A DNA stretch of 64,000 nt from Stagnihabitans tardus (GCF_009925085.1 NZ_JAABNR010000003.1:62001-126000); one strand, 5' to 3'; shown: positions 25,869-35,703, counted from the first letter of the stretch. The notes: generated by a model not told the origin, from the sequence alone. Translations and numbers: made by a program.

Positions 25869-27755
25869 ATGAAGTCGGTGGCGGTGGCACGGGTGCGGGA
25901 TTGGCGGCTTGGGGTCGCGGGGATGGTTCTGATGGCCGCCCTGGCGCATCAGGCGCGGGCGGAGGACATCATCACCTCCCACGGGATTTCGACCTTTGGC
26001 GATCTGAAATACGGGCCCGATTTCACCCCCGATTACGTCAACCAAGATGCCCCCAAGGGTGGCGAGATCTCGATGGCCGCCGTGGGCGCCACCTGGGACA
26101 CGCTGAACGCCTATTCGATCAAGGGCGTCCCGGGTGCAGGCGCAACCCTGCCCTATGAGACGATCCTGACCGGCACGGCGGACGAGATCGGCGCGTATTA
26201 TTGCCTGATGTGCAAGACGATGGAGTACCCGGCCGACCGGTCCTGGGTGATCTTCCACCTGCGCGACGATGTTAAATTCGCCGATGGCTCGCCCATGACA
26301 GCCGAGGACGTGATCTTTTCCTACGAACAGTTCCGCGACCACGGGCTTTCGGACTTCCGCACCATCCTTTCGACCCAGGTCGACAAGGCCGAGGTCATCG
26401 ACCCCCTGACGGTGAAATTCACCTTCAAGCCCGGCGTGCCCTTCCGCGATCTTCCCGCCAAGATGGGCGGCTTCCCGGTCTTCTCGAAGGCCGATTTTAC
26501 CGCCAACAAGCGCGACCTCGAGGAAAGCAGCCTCGAAACCTTCCTCGGCACCGGCCCTTACCAGCTGGACAAGGCGCGCACCGTGACGGGCCGCACCGTG
26601 GTCTGGACGCGCAACCCGAGCTATTGGGGCGAGGCCCTGCCGATCAACAAGGGCCAGAACAATTTCGACTCCCTGCGGTTCGAGTATTTCGGCGACCCCA
26701 ATGCCGCCTTTGAGGCCTTCAAGGCCGGCGCCTATACCTTCCGCATCGAAAGCTCCTCCAAGAACTGGGCCACGGCCTATGACTTCCCCGGCATCCAGAA
26801 CGGCACGGTGAAGAAGGACGAGATCCCCAACGGCAACAAGGCCAGCGGCCAGGCCTATGTCTTCAACCTGCGCCGCGAGAAGTTCCAGGACCCGCGTGTC
26901 CGCGAGGCCATCGGCCTGATGTTCAACTTCGAATGGTCGAACAAGTCGCTCTTCTACGGGCTTTACACCCGCATCAACTCGATCTGGGAGAACAGCTACC
27001 TCGCGGCCTCTGGCGTGCCTTCTGATGCGGAAAAGGCCATCCTGCAGCCCCTGGTGGACAAGGGCCTCGTCCCGGCCTCGATCCTGACGGACGAGCCGAT
27101 CAAGGCCCCGGTCTCGGGCGAGGATCAGCTGGACCGCAAGAACCTGCGCAAGGCCTCCGCGCTCTTGGACGAGGCGGGCTGGACGGTCGGCGACGACGGG
27201 CTGCGCCGCAAGGATGGTCAGGTTCTGACCGTTGAAATCCTGAACGACAATCCGCAGTTCGACCGGGTCCACAACCCCTTCATCGAGAACCTGAAAGCCC
27301 TGGGCATCGACGCCAAGCTGATGAACGTGGACGATGCGCAATACGAAAACCGCACCCAGCCGCCCTCTTTCGACTTCGACCTGATCACCTCGGGTGCCCA
27401 GGCCACCATGGAGCCGGGCGACGAGATGCGGCAATTCTACGGCTCGGAAACCGCCGACAATTCGTCCTACAACGTCATGGGGCTGAAATCCCCCGCCGTC
27501 GATGCCTTGGCCCTTGTGGTCGAAGGCGCCAAGACCAAGGACGAGCTTGTCACGGCGACCCATGCCATGGACCGCGTCATGCTGGCCGAGCGCTTCTGGA
27601 TCCCGCAATGGTACAAGGCCAGCTCCTGGGTGGCCTATTACGACCAATATGCCCATCCCGAAAAGATGCCGCCCTATGCTCTGGGTCAAACCTCCTTCTG
27701 GTGGTATGACGCCGCCAAGGGCGACAAGCTGAAAGCTGACGGCGTGCTGCGCTGA
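25869..27755 (+). CDS. yejA: Peptide ABC transporter substrate-binding protein (YejA-like)
   Basis: YejA is the periplasmic binding protein of the YejABEF importer, which takes up oligopeptides and, in E. coli, the antibiotic microcin C. The 628-residue protein has a signal peptide (likely cut after Ala31), then a type-2 oligopeptide-binding fold. Family blocks are ITSHGISTFGDLKYGPDF, YVNQDAPKGGEI, SFDTLNAYSIKG-like DTLNAYSIKG, AEDVIFSYE and FFGSETADNSSYN-like GSETADNSSYN. GGAGG lies just before the ATG at 25869. First gene of a six-gene unit; its TGA overlaps the ATG of yejB by one base. Confidence 0.93.
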   Translation: MKSVAVARVRDWRLGVAGMVLMAALAHQARAEDIITSHGISTFGDLKYGPDFTPDYVNQDAPKGGEISMAAVGATWDTLNAYSIKGVPGAGATLPYETILTGTADEIGAYYCLMCKTMEYPADRSWVIFHLRDDVKFADGSPMTAEDVIFSYEQFRDHGLSDFRTILSTQVDKAEVIDPLTVKFTFKPGVPFRDLPAKMGGFPVFSKADFTANKRDLEESSLETFLGTGPYQLDKARTVTGRTVVWTRNPSYWGEALPINKGQNNFDSLRFEYFGDPNAAFEAFKAGAYTFRIESSSKNWATAYDFPGIQNGTVKKDEIPNGNKASGQAYVFNLRREKFQDPRVREAIGLMFNFEWSNKSLFYGLYTRINSIWENSYLAASGVPSDAEKAILQPLVDKGLVPASILTDEPIKAPVSGEDQLDRKNLRKASALLDEAGWTVGDDGLRRKDGQVLTVEILNDNPQFDRVHNPFIENLKALGIDAKLMNVDDAQYENRTQPPSFDFDLITSGAQATMEPGDEMRQFYGSETADNSSYNVMGLKSPAVDALALVVEGAKTKDELVTATHAMDRVMLAERFWIPQWYKASSWVAYYDQYAHPEKMPPYALGQTSFWWYDAAKGDKLKADGVLR

Positions 27756-28906
27756 TGCCTGTCTATATCCTGCGGCGCATCCTCTTGATGATCCCGACCC
27801 TGATCGGGATCATGCTGATCAACTTCGCCCTGACCCTTGCCGTGCCCGGCGGCCCGATCGAGACGCTCTCGGCCCGGCTGGAGGGCGAGGGCGAGGCGGC
27901 CGACAAGCTGATGGGCGGCGGGTCCGAGACCAAGGACTCCGACCAGGAGAAAGACTCCACCTATCTCGGCGCCCGTGGCCTGCCGCCCGAGTTCCTGGAC
28001 CAGATCGAGATCGAATTCGGCTTCGCCCGCATCGTCTGCGACCCCGCCTTCACCGGCACGCCTTCACTGAAGGACCCCGCCTGCCGCAAGGAAAAGATCG
28101 GCGAGGTCGAGCGTTTCTTCATCATGATGGGCAAATACCTGACCTTCGACTTCGGCGAGAGCTATTTCAAATCCGAATCCGTCATGGCGCTGATCGTGGA
28201 CAAGCTGCCCGTCTCGATCACTTTGGGCCTGTGGTCGACGCTTCTGGCCTATCTCATCTCGATCCCGCTCGGCATCCGCAAGGCGGTCAAGAACGGGTCC
28301 AGCTTCGATGTCTGGACCAGCGGAATCATCATCGGCGCCTATTCCATCCCCTCCTTGCTCTTCGCCCTGCTCTTGATGGTGCTTTTCGCCGGAGGGTCGT
28401 TCTTCCGCATCTTCCCCCTGCGCGGCCTGACCTCGGATGGCTTTGCGGATATGACCCTGATCGAGCAGATCAAGGACTATCTCTGGCACATCGTCCTGCC
28501 GGTGACGGCGCAACTGATCACCGCCTTCACGACGCTGACGCTCTTGACCAAGAACTCCTTCCTGGACGAGATCGGCAAACAATATGTCATGACGGCCCGC
28601 GCCAAGGGCCTGAGCGAAAGCCGCGTGCTTTATGGCCATGTCTTCCGCAACGCCATGATGATCGTCATCGCGGGCTTTCCCTCGGCCTTCATCGGCGTTT
28701 TCTTCGGGTCGTCGCTGTTCATCGAAAAGATCTTCACCCTCGATGGGCTGGGGCTCTTGGGCTATAACGCCATCGTCGGGCGTGATTACCCGATCATCTT
28801 CGCGACGCTTTACGTTTCGACCCTGATGGGCATGGCGATCACTCTGATCTCGGACCTGACCTATATGCTGATCGACCCGCGCATCGACTTCGAGGCCCGG
28901 AGATGA
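27755..28906 (+). CDS. yejB: Peptide ABC transporter permease YejB
   Basis: A 383-residue inner-membrane permease of the oligopeptide (DppB/OppB-like) class, subunit YejB. It starts MPVYILRRILLMIPTLIGIM, which gives the first transmembrane helix. It carries the large periplasmic loop seen in YejB (about residues 35-160, with DPAFTGTPSLKDPACRKEK). The binding-protein-dependent transport core follows, including EEA-loop-like LTLLTKNSFLDEIGKQYVMTARAKGLSE, in which the cytoplasmic coupling helix lies. It overlaps yejA by one base and yejE by 4 bp. Confidence 0.95.
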   Translation: MPVYILRRILLMIPTLIGIMLINFALTLAVPGGPIETLSARLEGEGEAADKLMGGGSETKDSDQEKDSTYLGARGLPPEFLDQIEIEFGFARIVCDPAFTGTPSLKDPACRKEKIGEVERFFIMMGKYLTFDFGESYFKSESVMALIVDKLPVSITLGLWSTLLAYLISIPLGIRKAVKNGSSFDVWTSGIIIGAYSIPSLLFALLLMVLFAGGSFFRIFPLRGLTSDGFADMTLIEQIKDYLWHIVLPVTAQLITAFTTLTLLTKNSFLDEIGKQYVMTARAKGLSESRVLYGHVFRNAMMIVIAGFPSAFIGVFFGSSLFIEKIFTLDGLGLLGYNAIVGRDYPIIFATLYVSTLMGMAITLISDLTYMLIDPRIDFEARR

Positions 28907-28956
28907 AGATCGACCCCTCGACTCAGTCGATGAAGATCGACCCCAAGACCCCAGCG
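28903..28956 (+). repeat. 27-bp tandem duplication at the yejE start
   Basis: ATGAAGATCGACCCC occurs at 28903 and 28930, each starting an in-frame ATG; period 27 bp (nine codons). The copies diverge after the first 15 bases. It offers alternative starts and may affect yejB-yejE coupling. Confidence 0.8.
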
Positions 28957-30069
28957 ATGACGCCACTTTCGTTGAACCAGCGCCGCTGGCGGAACTTCAA
29001 GGCCAACAAGCGGGCCTTCTACTCGCTGATCCTGTTTTCCATCCTTTACGGCCTGTCGCTGTGCGCCGAGCTGATCGCCAACGACAAGCCGCTTCTGGTG
29101 CAATACCAGGGCGAATGGCGCGCGCCCTTCCTGACCTTCTATTCCGAGGCCGATTTCGGCGGCGATTTCAAAACCCAGGCCGATTACAAGAGCCCCGAGG
29201 TCCAGTGCCTGATCCTGACCGGGGGCCTGGTCGATTGCCTCGACACGCCCAAAGAGATCATTGCGGGGGTCGAGGATGGCAGCTATGGCGCGGGGCTGGA
29301 TGGCTTCACCCCGGGCCGCATCATCTGGGCGCCGATCCCGTTCTCCTATGACACGATCAACGACCTGTCAGGCCCCGCTCCGACCAAGCCCGATGGCACC
29401 CATTGGCTCGGCACCGACGACACGACCCGCGATGTGCTGGCCCGCGCGATCTATGGCTTCCGCATCTCGGTCACCTTCGGCCTGATCTATTCCGCCATCA
29501 CCTCGATCATCGGCGTCATCGTCGGCGCGCTCTCGGGCTATCTCGGCGGCCGCGTGGACCTTGTCCTGCAACGCGTGCTGGAAGTCATCTCCTCGACCCC
29601 GCAGCTTTACCTGATCATCTTCCTCGCCTCGATTTTCTCGATGAGCTTCTGGCTTTTGATGGCGGTCATGGTGGCTTTCGGCTGGATGGGCCTGGTGGGC
29701 CTGGTGCGGGCCGAGACCCTGCGGGTGCGGAACTTCGAATATGTCCGCGCCGCCAAGGCCCTGGGCGTCCCCGGCTGGGTCATCCTCTTCCGCCACATCC
29801 TGCCCAATGCCACGGTCTCCACCACGACGATGATGCCCTTCATCGTGACCGGAGCCATCGGCGCGCTGACCGGGCTCGATTACCTCGGCTATGGTCTTCC
29901 CGCCTCTTACCCCTCGCTTGGCGAGATGACGCGGCAGGCGCAGAACAACCTCAGCGGCTGGCACCTGACCTTCACGGCCTTCTTCACCTCGGGCATCATG
30001 CTGTGCCTCTTGATCTTCATCTTCGAAGGCGTCCGCGATGCCTTTGACCCGCGCCGGACCTTCCGATGA
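28903..30069 (+). CDS. yejE: Peptide ABC transporter permease YejE, with a duplicated N-terminal 9-residue unit
   Basis: The second permease of YejABEF, 388 residues from the first ATG. The transport core has the coupling-loop block RAETLRVRNFEYVRAAKALGVP and TMMPFIVTGAIGALTGLDYLGYGLP. A periplasmic loop (about residues 60-165) carries DPKEIIAG-like sequences. The first 18 residues are a tandem duplication, MKIDPSTQS then MKIDPKTPA, giving three in-frame ATGs (28903, 28930, 28957). The third, MTPLSLNQRRW, looks most like the conserved start, so the true N-terminus is uncertain. It overlaps yejB by ATGA, and its end overlaps yejF by 4 bp. Confidence 0.93.
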   Translation: MKIDPSTQSMKIDPKTPAMTPLSLNQRRWRNFKANKRAFYSLILFSILYGLSLCAELIANDKPLLVQYQGEWRAPFLTFYSEADFGGDFKTQADYKSPEVQCLILTGGLVDCLDTPKEIIAGVEDGSYGAGLDGFTPGRIIWAPIPFSYDTINDLSGPAPTKPDGTHWLGTDDTTRDVLARAIYGFRISVTFGLIYSAITSIIGVIVGALSGYLGGRVDLVLQRVLEVISSTPQLYLIIFLASIFSMSFWLLMAVMVAFGWMGLVGLVRAETLRVRNFEYVRAAKALGVPGWVILFRHILPNATVSTTTMMPFIVTGAIGALTGLDYLGYGLPASYPSLGEMTRQAQNNLSGWHLTFTAFFTSGIMLCLLIFIFEGVRDAFDPRRTFR

Positions 30070-31655
30070 GCCTTTTGACCGTCCAGAACCTCTCTGTCGG
30101 CTTCCGCCAGGAGGGCGAGGTCACGCAGGCCGTGCACGGCGTCTCCTTCACGCTGAACAAGGGCGAGACCCTGGCCCTGGTGGGCGAATCGGGTTCGGGC
30201 AAGTCGGTGACCGCGCTCTCCACCGTCCGCCTCTTGCCCGAATCCGCCGAGATCACCGGATCGGTCCGCTATGCCGGGGCCGAGATGGTGGGCGCCTCGG
30301 AAAACGCCCTGCGCCGGGTGCGCGGCAACGACATCAGCTTTATCTTCCAAGAGCCGATGACCTCGCTGAACCCGCTTCACACCGTCGAGCGCCAGATCAC
30401 CGAGAGCCTCTCGCTCCACCAGGGTCTGCGCGGCGGCAAAGCCCGCGACCGGGTGGTGGAGCTTCTGACCAAGGTCGGCATCCGCGACCCGGAAAGCCGC
30501 ATGGCCTCTTACCCGCACCAGCTTTCGGGCGGGCAAAGGCAGCGCGTGATGATCGCCATGGCCTTGGCGAACAAGCCCGACCTGCTGATTGCCGATGAGC
30601 CGACGACCGCTTTGGACGTGACGATCCAGGCGCAGATCCTGGACCTTCTGGCGGAACTCAAGGCATCGGAAGGGCTCTCGATGCTCTTCATCACCCATGA
30701 CCTGAACATCGTCCGCCGCATCGCCGACCGGGTCTGCGTCATGCAGGGCGGCGAGATCGTCGAACAGGGCGTGACGGCGGAGATTTTCGCCAACCCCCAG
30801 CATCCCTATACGCAAAAGCTGCTGGCGGCGCATTCCGTGGGCTCCCCCGACCCCGTGCCCGAGAACGCCCCCGAGGTCCTGCGGACCGAGGCGCTGAAGG
30901 TCTGGTTCCCGATCACCAAGGGCCTGATGCGCCGCACCGTGGGCCATGTGAAGGCGCTGAACCCCACAAGCTTCGCCATCCGCGCCGGGGAGACCCTGGG
31001 CGTGGTGGGCGAAAGCGGCTCGGGCAAATCCACCCTGGCGCTCGGCGTGTTGCGCCTGACCGATGCCGAGGGGCGGGTTTACCTGAACGGGAAGGATATC
31101 TCCGACCTCGGCTCCGGCGCGATGCGGGCCTATCGGCGGGATATGCAGGTGGTCTTCCAGGACCCCTATGGCAGCCTCTCCCCCCGGATGACCGCCGAGG
31201 CGATCATCGCCGAGGGGCTGGGGGTGCATGGCCTGGAACCCGGCCGCAACCGCCGCGACATGGTGGGCGCGATCATGGAAGAGGTCGGCCTGAACCCCGC
31301 CATGATGAGCCGCTATCCGCATGAATTCTCGGGCGGGCAAAAGCAGCGGATCGCGATTGCGCGCGCCATGATCCTGAACCCCAAGCTGGTGGTGCTGGAC
31401 GAACCGACCTCCGCGCTCGATATGACCGTCCAGGTCCAGATCGTCGACCTCCTGCGCGACCTGCAACGCCGCCACGGGCTGGCCTATGTCTTCATCTCCC
31501 ACGACCTGCGCGTCGTGCGGGCGATGAGCCACAAGGTCATGGTGATGCGCGCGGGTGACGTGGTGGAACAGGGCGAGACAGAGGCCATTTTCGCCCGACC
31601 GCAAAGCGACTATACCAAGGCCCTGATGCAGGCCGCTTTCGGGACCGTGATATGA
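30066..31655 (+). CDS. yejF: Peptide ABC transporter ATPase YejF (two ABC domains)
   Basis: A 529-residue double ATPase energising YejBE. The first domain has Walker A GESGSGKSVTA, signature LSGGQRQRVMIAMAL and Walker B LLIADEPTTALD. The second has GESGSGKSTLA, FSGGQKQRIAIARAM and LVVLDEPTSALD. Each domain carries the oligopeptide-ATPase tail (HPYTQKLLAAHS and SDYTKALMQAAF). Both signatures are intact, so both sites should hydrolyse ATP. Start and stop each overlap neighbours by 4 bp. Confidence 0.96.
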   Translation: MSLLTVQNLSVGFRQEGEVTQAVHGVSFTLNKGETLALVGESGSGKSVTALSTVRLLPESAEITGSVRYAGAEMVGASENALRRVRGNDISFIFQEPMTSLNPLHTVERQITESLSLHQGLRGGKARDRVVELLTKVGIRDPESRMASYPHQLSGGQRQRVMIAMALANKPDLLIADEPTTALDVTIQAQILDLLAELKASEGLSMLFITHDLNIVRRIADRVCVMQGGEIVEQGVTAEIFANPQHPYTQKLLAAHSVGSPDPVPENAPEVLRTEALKVWFPITKGLMRRTVGHVKALNPTSFAIRAGETLGVVGESGSGKSTLALGVLRLTDAEGRVYLNGKDISDLGSGAMRAYRRDMQVVFQDPYGSLSPRMTAEAIIAEGLGVHGLEPGRNRRDMVGAIMEEVGLNPAMMSRYPHEFSGGQKQRIAIARAMILNPKLVVLDEPTSALDMTVQVQIVDLLRDLQRRHGLAYVFISHDLRVVRAMSHKVMVMRAGDVVEQGETEAIFARPQSDYTKALMQAAFGTVI

Positions 31656-32884
31656 AGCTTCTTTTCGTCCACCAGAATTTCCCGGGGCAATACCTGTATC
31701 TTGCGCCCGAGATGAAGAAGCGCGGCCATGAGTGCATCGCCCTGACCGATTTCGCCAATACCCGCGACAGCTCGATCCCGGTGCTGAAATACAAGCACGA
31801 GGCCCCCAAGGTCGATCCCGCCGTCACGAGGCTGGGCCGCAACTACACCCAGATGAGCGACCGAGGCGTCACCGTCGCCCGCGCCTGCATGCAGCTGCGC
31901 CAAACCAAGGGCTATGTGCCCGACGTGATCTTCGGCCATTCTGGCTGGGGCGAGACGCTCTTCCTGAAAGAGGTCTGGCCCGAGGCCAAGCTCTTGATCT
32001 ACGCCGAGTTCTACTACAAGGGACGCGGCGCCGATGTGGGTTTCGACCCCGAATTCAACCCGCCCAATTTCGACCAGGTGATGATCGCCCAGGGCCGGGC
32101 GGGGCACCTGGGGCAATCGCTCCTCCATGCCGATGCCGGGCTTGCGCCGACCGAATGGCAGGCCTCGACCTTCCCGCCCAAGCTGCGCGAGATGATCAAG
32201 GTCATCCATGACGGCGTGAACACCGATGTCATGGCGCCCAATCCGCAGGCCCAGGTCACCCTGCCCGACGGCCGCATCCTGCATGCGGGGGACGAGGTCC
32301 TGACCTTCGTCAACCGCAACCTCGAGCCCTATCGCGGTTACCACACCTTCATGCGGGCGCTGCCCGAGGTGATGGCCGCGCGGCCCAATGCCCAGGTGGT
32401 GATCGTGGGGGGGGACGAGGTCTCCTATGGCTCGGCGCCCAAGGACCGCAAGGGCTGGAAAGAGCTGATCCTGTCGGAAGTGGCCGACAAGCTGGACATG
32501 AACCGCGTGCATTTCATGGGCAAGGTGCCTTACGACCAGTTCGTGGCGATCATGCAGATCTCCCGCGCCCATGCTTACCTGACCTATCCCTTCGTCCTCT
32601 CCTGGTCGATGATCGAGGCCATGTCGGCCGGCGCCCATGTCGTGGGCTCGTCGACCGCTCCGGTGACAGAGGTCATTCGCGACGGGGTGAACGGGAGCCT
32701 CGTGGATTTCTTCGACGTCAAGGGCTGGTCGGCCAAGCTGATCCATGCCCTGGCCGAGCCCGAGGCCTATGACGCCATCCGCATCGCCGCCCGCCGCACC
32801 GCGCTGGAGCGTTACGACCAGCGCATCCTTCTGCCGCAGATGATCGACTGGGTGGAGAGCTTTGGACCCAAGACGGCTCTTTGA
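31652..32884 (+). CDS. Glycosyltransferase family 4
   Basis: A 410-residue GT-B glycosyltransferase. The N-terminus MKLLFVHQNFPGQYLYLAPEM and the linker DGVNTDVMAPNPQ are characteristic of GT4. The C-terminal nucleotide-sugar site includes VIVGGDEVSYGS, then a glutamate pair in SWSMIEAMSAGAHVVGSSTAPVTEVI. The ATG overlaps the yejF stop. Acceptor and donor are unknown; the product may be a glycolipid, glycopeptide or capsule fragment. Such a gene at the end of a yej operon is unusual and hints that imported peptides or cell-wall pieces are linked with glycan synthesis; this is speculative. Confidence 0.85.
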   Translation: MKLLFVHQNFPGQYLYLAPEMKKRGHECIALTDFANTRDSSIPVLKYKHEAPKVDPAVTRLGRNYTQMSDRGVTVARACMQLRQTKGYVPDVIFGHSGWGETLFLKEVWPEAKLLIYAEFYYKGRGADVGFDPEFNPPNFDQVMIAQGRAGHLGQSLLHADAGLAPTEWQASTFPPKLREMIKVIHDGVNTDVMAPNPQAQVTLPDGRILHAGDEVLTFVNRNLEPYRGYHTFMRALPEVMAARPNAQVVIVGGDEVSYGSAPKDRKGWKELILSEVADKLDMNRVHFMGKVPYDQFVAIMQISRAHAYLTYPFVLSWSMIEAMSAGAHVVGSSTAPVTEVIRDGVNGSLVDFFDVKGWSAKLIHALAEPEAYDAIRIAARRTALERYDQRILLPQMIDWVESFGPKTAL

Positions 32885-33563
32885 CGGCGCACATCTGCGG
32901 GTGACGCAGCAAGGCCAGGGGCGGCTTTGGGCGACATTCGACAATTTCGACGCCGAGCGGCGGGGGTTCGACCCCCTGCGGCTGTCGCAAACGGCGGCGG
33001 GCTTTGCGCAGGTCCATGTCCAGACGGCGGCGAATGACTGGTATCTGAACCCCGACCTTGCGGAGGCCCTGCGCCTGACCCCGGGTCAGGGGCGGGCCTT
33101 GGGGATTTCCATGGGGGCCTTCGGCGCCATCCTCTTCGCCGGCGCCTTGGGGACCGAGGAGGTCATCCTCGTCTCCCCCCGCTTTCCCGCGCCCCTGGGC
33201 TGGCCCAAGCGCGCCAAGGTCTATGCCGCTGCGCCACCCGAGGGCTGGGAGGCGCTGCTGGAAGAGGCCACCGCCACCCTGCCCGGCGGAGTCATCCTCT
33301 TTGACCCGCATCACAAGGACGACAAGGCCGCCACCCGCTGGCTGATGGCGCGCAATCCCCGCCTTTGTGCCGTGGCCGTGCCCTTCGCCGATCACCCCGC
33401 GACCCGGCTTTTCCGCGAGACCGAGACCTGGGGCCCCCTGCAACGGCTGATGCTGTCAGAACCCCTCGCAACCCTGCCCGCCGCCATCGCGGGTCTGCGC
33501 CGCCAGGTTCGCCGGAAATCACCCAGCTATGCGGTCAAGACAGGCTCAGCATCGCCCCGCTGA
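32862..33563 (+). CDS. Alpha/beta-hydrolase-like protein (TTG start)
   Basis: A 233-residue protein with a nucleophile-elbow-like GISMGAFGA (about residues 83-91), suggesting a serine hydrolase fold, and VILFDPHHKDD (about 146-156), a possible acid/base region. Start TTG at 32862 is preceded by GGTGGAG; no ATG precedes the conserved part. It overlaps the glycosyltransferase by 23 bp and the convergent RTX-hydrolase gene by 29 bp at its 3' end. It probably modifies the same product as the glycosyltransferase. Function is a guess. Confidence 0.6.
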   Translation: MDPRRLFDGAHLRVTQQGQGRLWATFDNFDAERRGFDPLRLSQTAAGFAQVHVQTAANDWYLNPDLAEALRLTPGQGRALGISMGAFGAILFAGALGTEEVILVSPRFPAPLGWPKRAKVYAAAPPEGWEALLEEATATLPGGVILFDPHHKDDKAATRWLMARNPRLCAVAVPFADHPATRLFRETETWGPLQRLMLSEPLATLPAAIAGLRRQVRRKSPSYAVKTGSASPR

Positions 33564-35565
33564 CACCGTCTTGCAGCATCAGGCTGCCAAGCCCGCCCGC
33601 GTCCTGCAAGATCGCCAGCACCGGACCGTTCATCCCGCCCCAATGGACCAAAAGCTCGGCCCCCGTGCCGCCGATCCCGGCGATCACCTTGCGCTCCAGC
33701 GTGAAATTCGACGCTGTCACCCCAGCAGTCCCTTGATAGATCAGGAAATCCTGGTCCGTCGCCCGGAAGTCGCGGATCAGGTCGGTCCCCGTCTCTTTGG
33801 CGCGGAAGATGAAGCCGTCGGCGCCGATCCCGCCCCAAAGCGTATCCGCCCCATCCCCGCCCGAGACATAATCGTCGCCCGCCCCGCCGCGCACCGTGTC
33901 GGACTGGAAGCGGCCCTCGACCGTGTCATCTCCATCGCCACCCCATATGTCGTCGTTGCCCAGGCCACCCCACAGCCGATCCGACCCAACCCCGCCCCAA
34001 AGCGCGTCATTGCCATCGCCGCCGAACAGCGTGTCATCGCCCGACAGCCCATAGATCTTGTCGCTCGAGGCCATGGCGTCGATGCGGTCATTGGTATTCT
34101 CGCGCCCCGCCATGTTGTCCGCCGACATCGACCCGAACCGGATCGGCGCCCGGTTCAGCTCCAGAACCAGGGTCTCATGCGCGCCAAGCTGGGTCGCATA
34201 GACCCCGCCCGACAGGAAAGAGGCCAGGTTCTGCGCCGTCACCCGCACCGGGGCATCAGGCTCTTCCCAGGGCGCAAGGCCCGTATAGCTCTTGTAGACC
34301 CCATCCGCCCCCGAGGCATCGACCCCGATCACCCGCGCCGAGGCCAGGTCATAGCGGTCCAGGTAGTTTTGCAGGTCCATCGACAGCTGGATCGTCCCAT
34401 CGGCCATCGAGGAGACAAACAGCATCACCTTGGCGCCGCTGGAAAATCCGTGGATGTCGTAATTGTCCGAAGTCACCGGCACCTCGGCCACCTTCATCCC
34501 CACGACCTCCTTGGCCATGATCTGCATCAGCGCCCCCGAGGCCTGGAGCGCCCCCCGGTAATCCGCCAAGGCCGAGGCGTTGTACATGGTGGACCAGATG
34601 TCCAGCTCGTCGACGCCGAGGGTGACGAGGGTCTGGAACATCTCCAGCAGGATCGGGACCTGTTGCAGGCCAAAGCTCTGCGGGTCCTTGAAATGGACGT
34701 TCCATTCCGAAAACACCGTGTCCAGCTCCCGCCCGGCCGCGGTCTGCCAGGTGTTCATCATCTGCAGGACGCCGCCCAGCGTGCCCGGCAGCGCGTCATA
34801 GGTATGGGCGTTGGACTGGCCCAGGAACTTGCCCTCGGTGTAATAGAAATGCGTGGTCGTCGCCGTGATGGCCGCCAGCTCGGCGGTTGAGAACTGCGCC
34901 ATCACATTCTCGTTGCGGGCAAAGAGGTCGGCGACTGACAGGGCCTCTCCGGCGCTGACGCCCCAGACCTGGACCGCGATATCGGGCCGGGTCGCGCCGG
35001 GATGGGCGTCGTAATAGCGGTCGATCTCTTGATCGACGATCAGGGCCATGGTGCTGGCGACCTTGCCATATTCGACCGCATTCATGTAACCGGCATATTC
35101 GTTGCCAAGTTCGAAGGTCGCGACCCCGCCCGGCCCCGCCTCCTCCAGGATATAGCGGACATAGTCGCGCAAGAGCCCGGCCTTGGAGGCGTCGAAATCC
35201 CGGCTCCCATAGGCGCCAGAGGTCAAGAGCTGTTCGGTGGCCAGGATGAAGGTCGCTTGGGTCCCCGTCGCCCGGCAATAATCCAGAAAGGCCTGGGGCG
35301 TCGTCAGCTGCATCACCTGGCCGGTCGGAGAAATCGCGGTCGTCGCCTGGGGATTGGCATAGTCGAACAGCGTCTCGGCCTCGGTCCCGCCGGGATAACG
35401 CACCAGTTGCGCGCCGATCTGGGTCTGGACCTCGTCGAACTTCTCCCAGGGCAGGGTGCCGAAGCGCTCATAGCCCTGCGCGAGGTTCATCCCCACATGC
35501 CGCATGGTGATGACATCGCCACGGACGGTAAAGCCCGCAACTGTCGTCGCCTCGATGATCGCCAT
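33535..35565 (-). CDS. Secreted RTX-tailed clan GH-A-type glycoside hydrolase
   Basis: A 676-residue protein. The first two thirds (about 1-475) look like a TIM-barrel glycosidase: LVRYPGGTEAE at the start, then FELGNEYAG (Asn-Glu, acid/base glutamate of clan GH-A) and DTVFSEWNVHF (likely nucleophile glutamate). Residues about 495-600 hold nonapeptide calcium-binding repeats (GGDGNDALWGG, GGLGNDDIWGG, GGDGADTLWGG). The tail matches the type I secretion C-terminus. It lacks an N-terminal signal peptide, fitting type I export. It lies 138 bp after the GntR gene of the furanose importer, same strand. Probable role: release of furanose sugars outside the cell. The family number (GH39, 51, 79 or other) cannot be set by eye. 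Confidence 0.75.
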   Translation of the reverse strand: MAIIEATTVAGFTVRGDVITMRHVGMNLAQGYERFGTLPWEKFDEVQTQIGAQLVRYPGGTEAETLFDYANPQATTAISPTGQVMQLTTPQAFLDYCRATGTQATFILATEQLLTSGAYGSRDFDASKAGLLRDYVRYILEEAGPGGVATFELGNEYAGYMNAVEYGKVASTMALIVDQEIDRYYDAHPGATRPDIAVQVWGVSAGEALSVADLFARNENVMAQFSTAELAAITATTTHFYYTEGKFLGQSNAHTYDALPGTLGGVLQMMNTWQTAAGRELDTVFSEWNVHFKDPQSFGLQQVPILLEMFQTLVTLGVDELDIWSTMYNASALADYRGALQASGALMQIMAKEVVGMKVAEVPVTSDNYDIHGFSSGAKVMLFVSSMADGTIQLSMDLQNYLDRYDLASARVIGVDASGADGVYKSYTGLAPWEEPDAPVRVTAQNLASFLSGGVYATQLGAHETLVLELNRAPIRFGSMSADNMAGRENTNDRIDAMASSDKIYGLSGDDTLFGGDGNDALWGGVGSDRLWGGLGNDDIWGGDGDDTVEGRFQSDTVRGGAGDDYVSGGDGADTLWGGIGADGFIFRAKETGTDLIRDFRATDQDFLIYQGTAGVTASNFTLERKVIAGIGGTGAELLVHWGGMNGPVLAILQDAGGLGSLMLQDGVSGAMLSLS

Positions 35566-35703
35566 GACTGCCCCCGGTCCGAATGATCCGACAGGGCCAA
35601 GGTGAGCGGCAGGGCAGGAGCGGCGGTGGCTGAATCATGGCAGCCTGCCGACCTTTCATGAAAAGGCCAACAATCTGAAATGTAACGGGAATTTATGAAA
35701 GGT

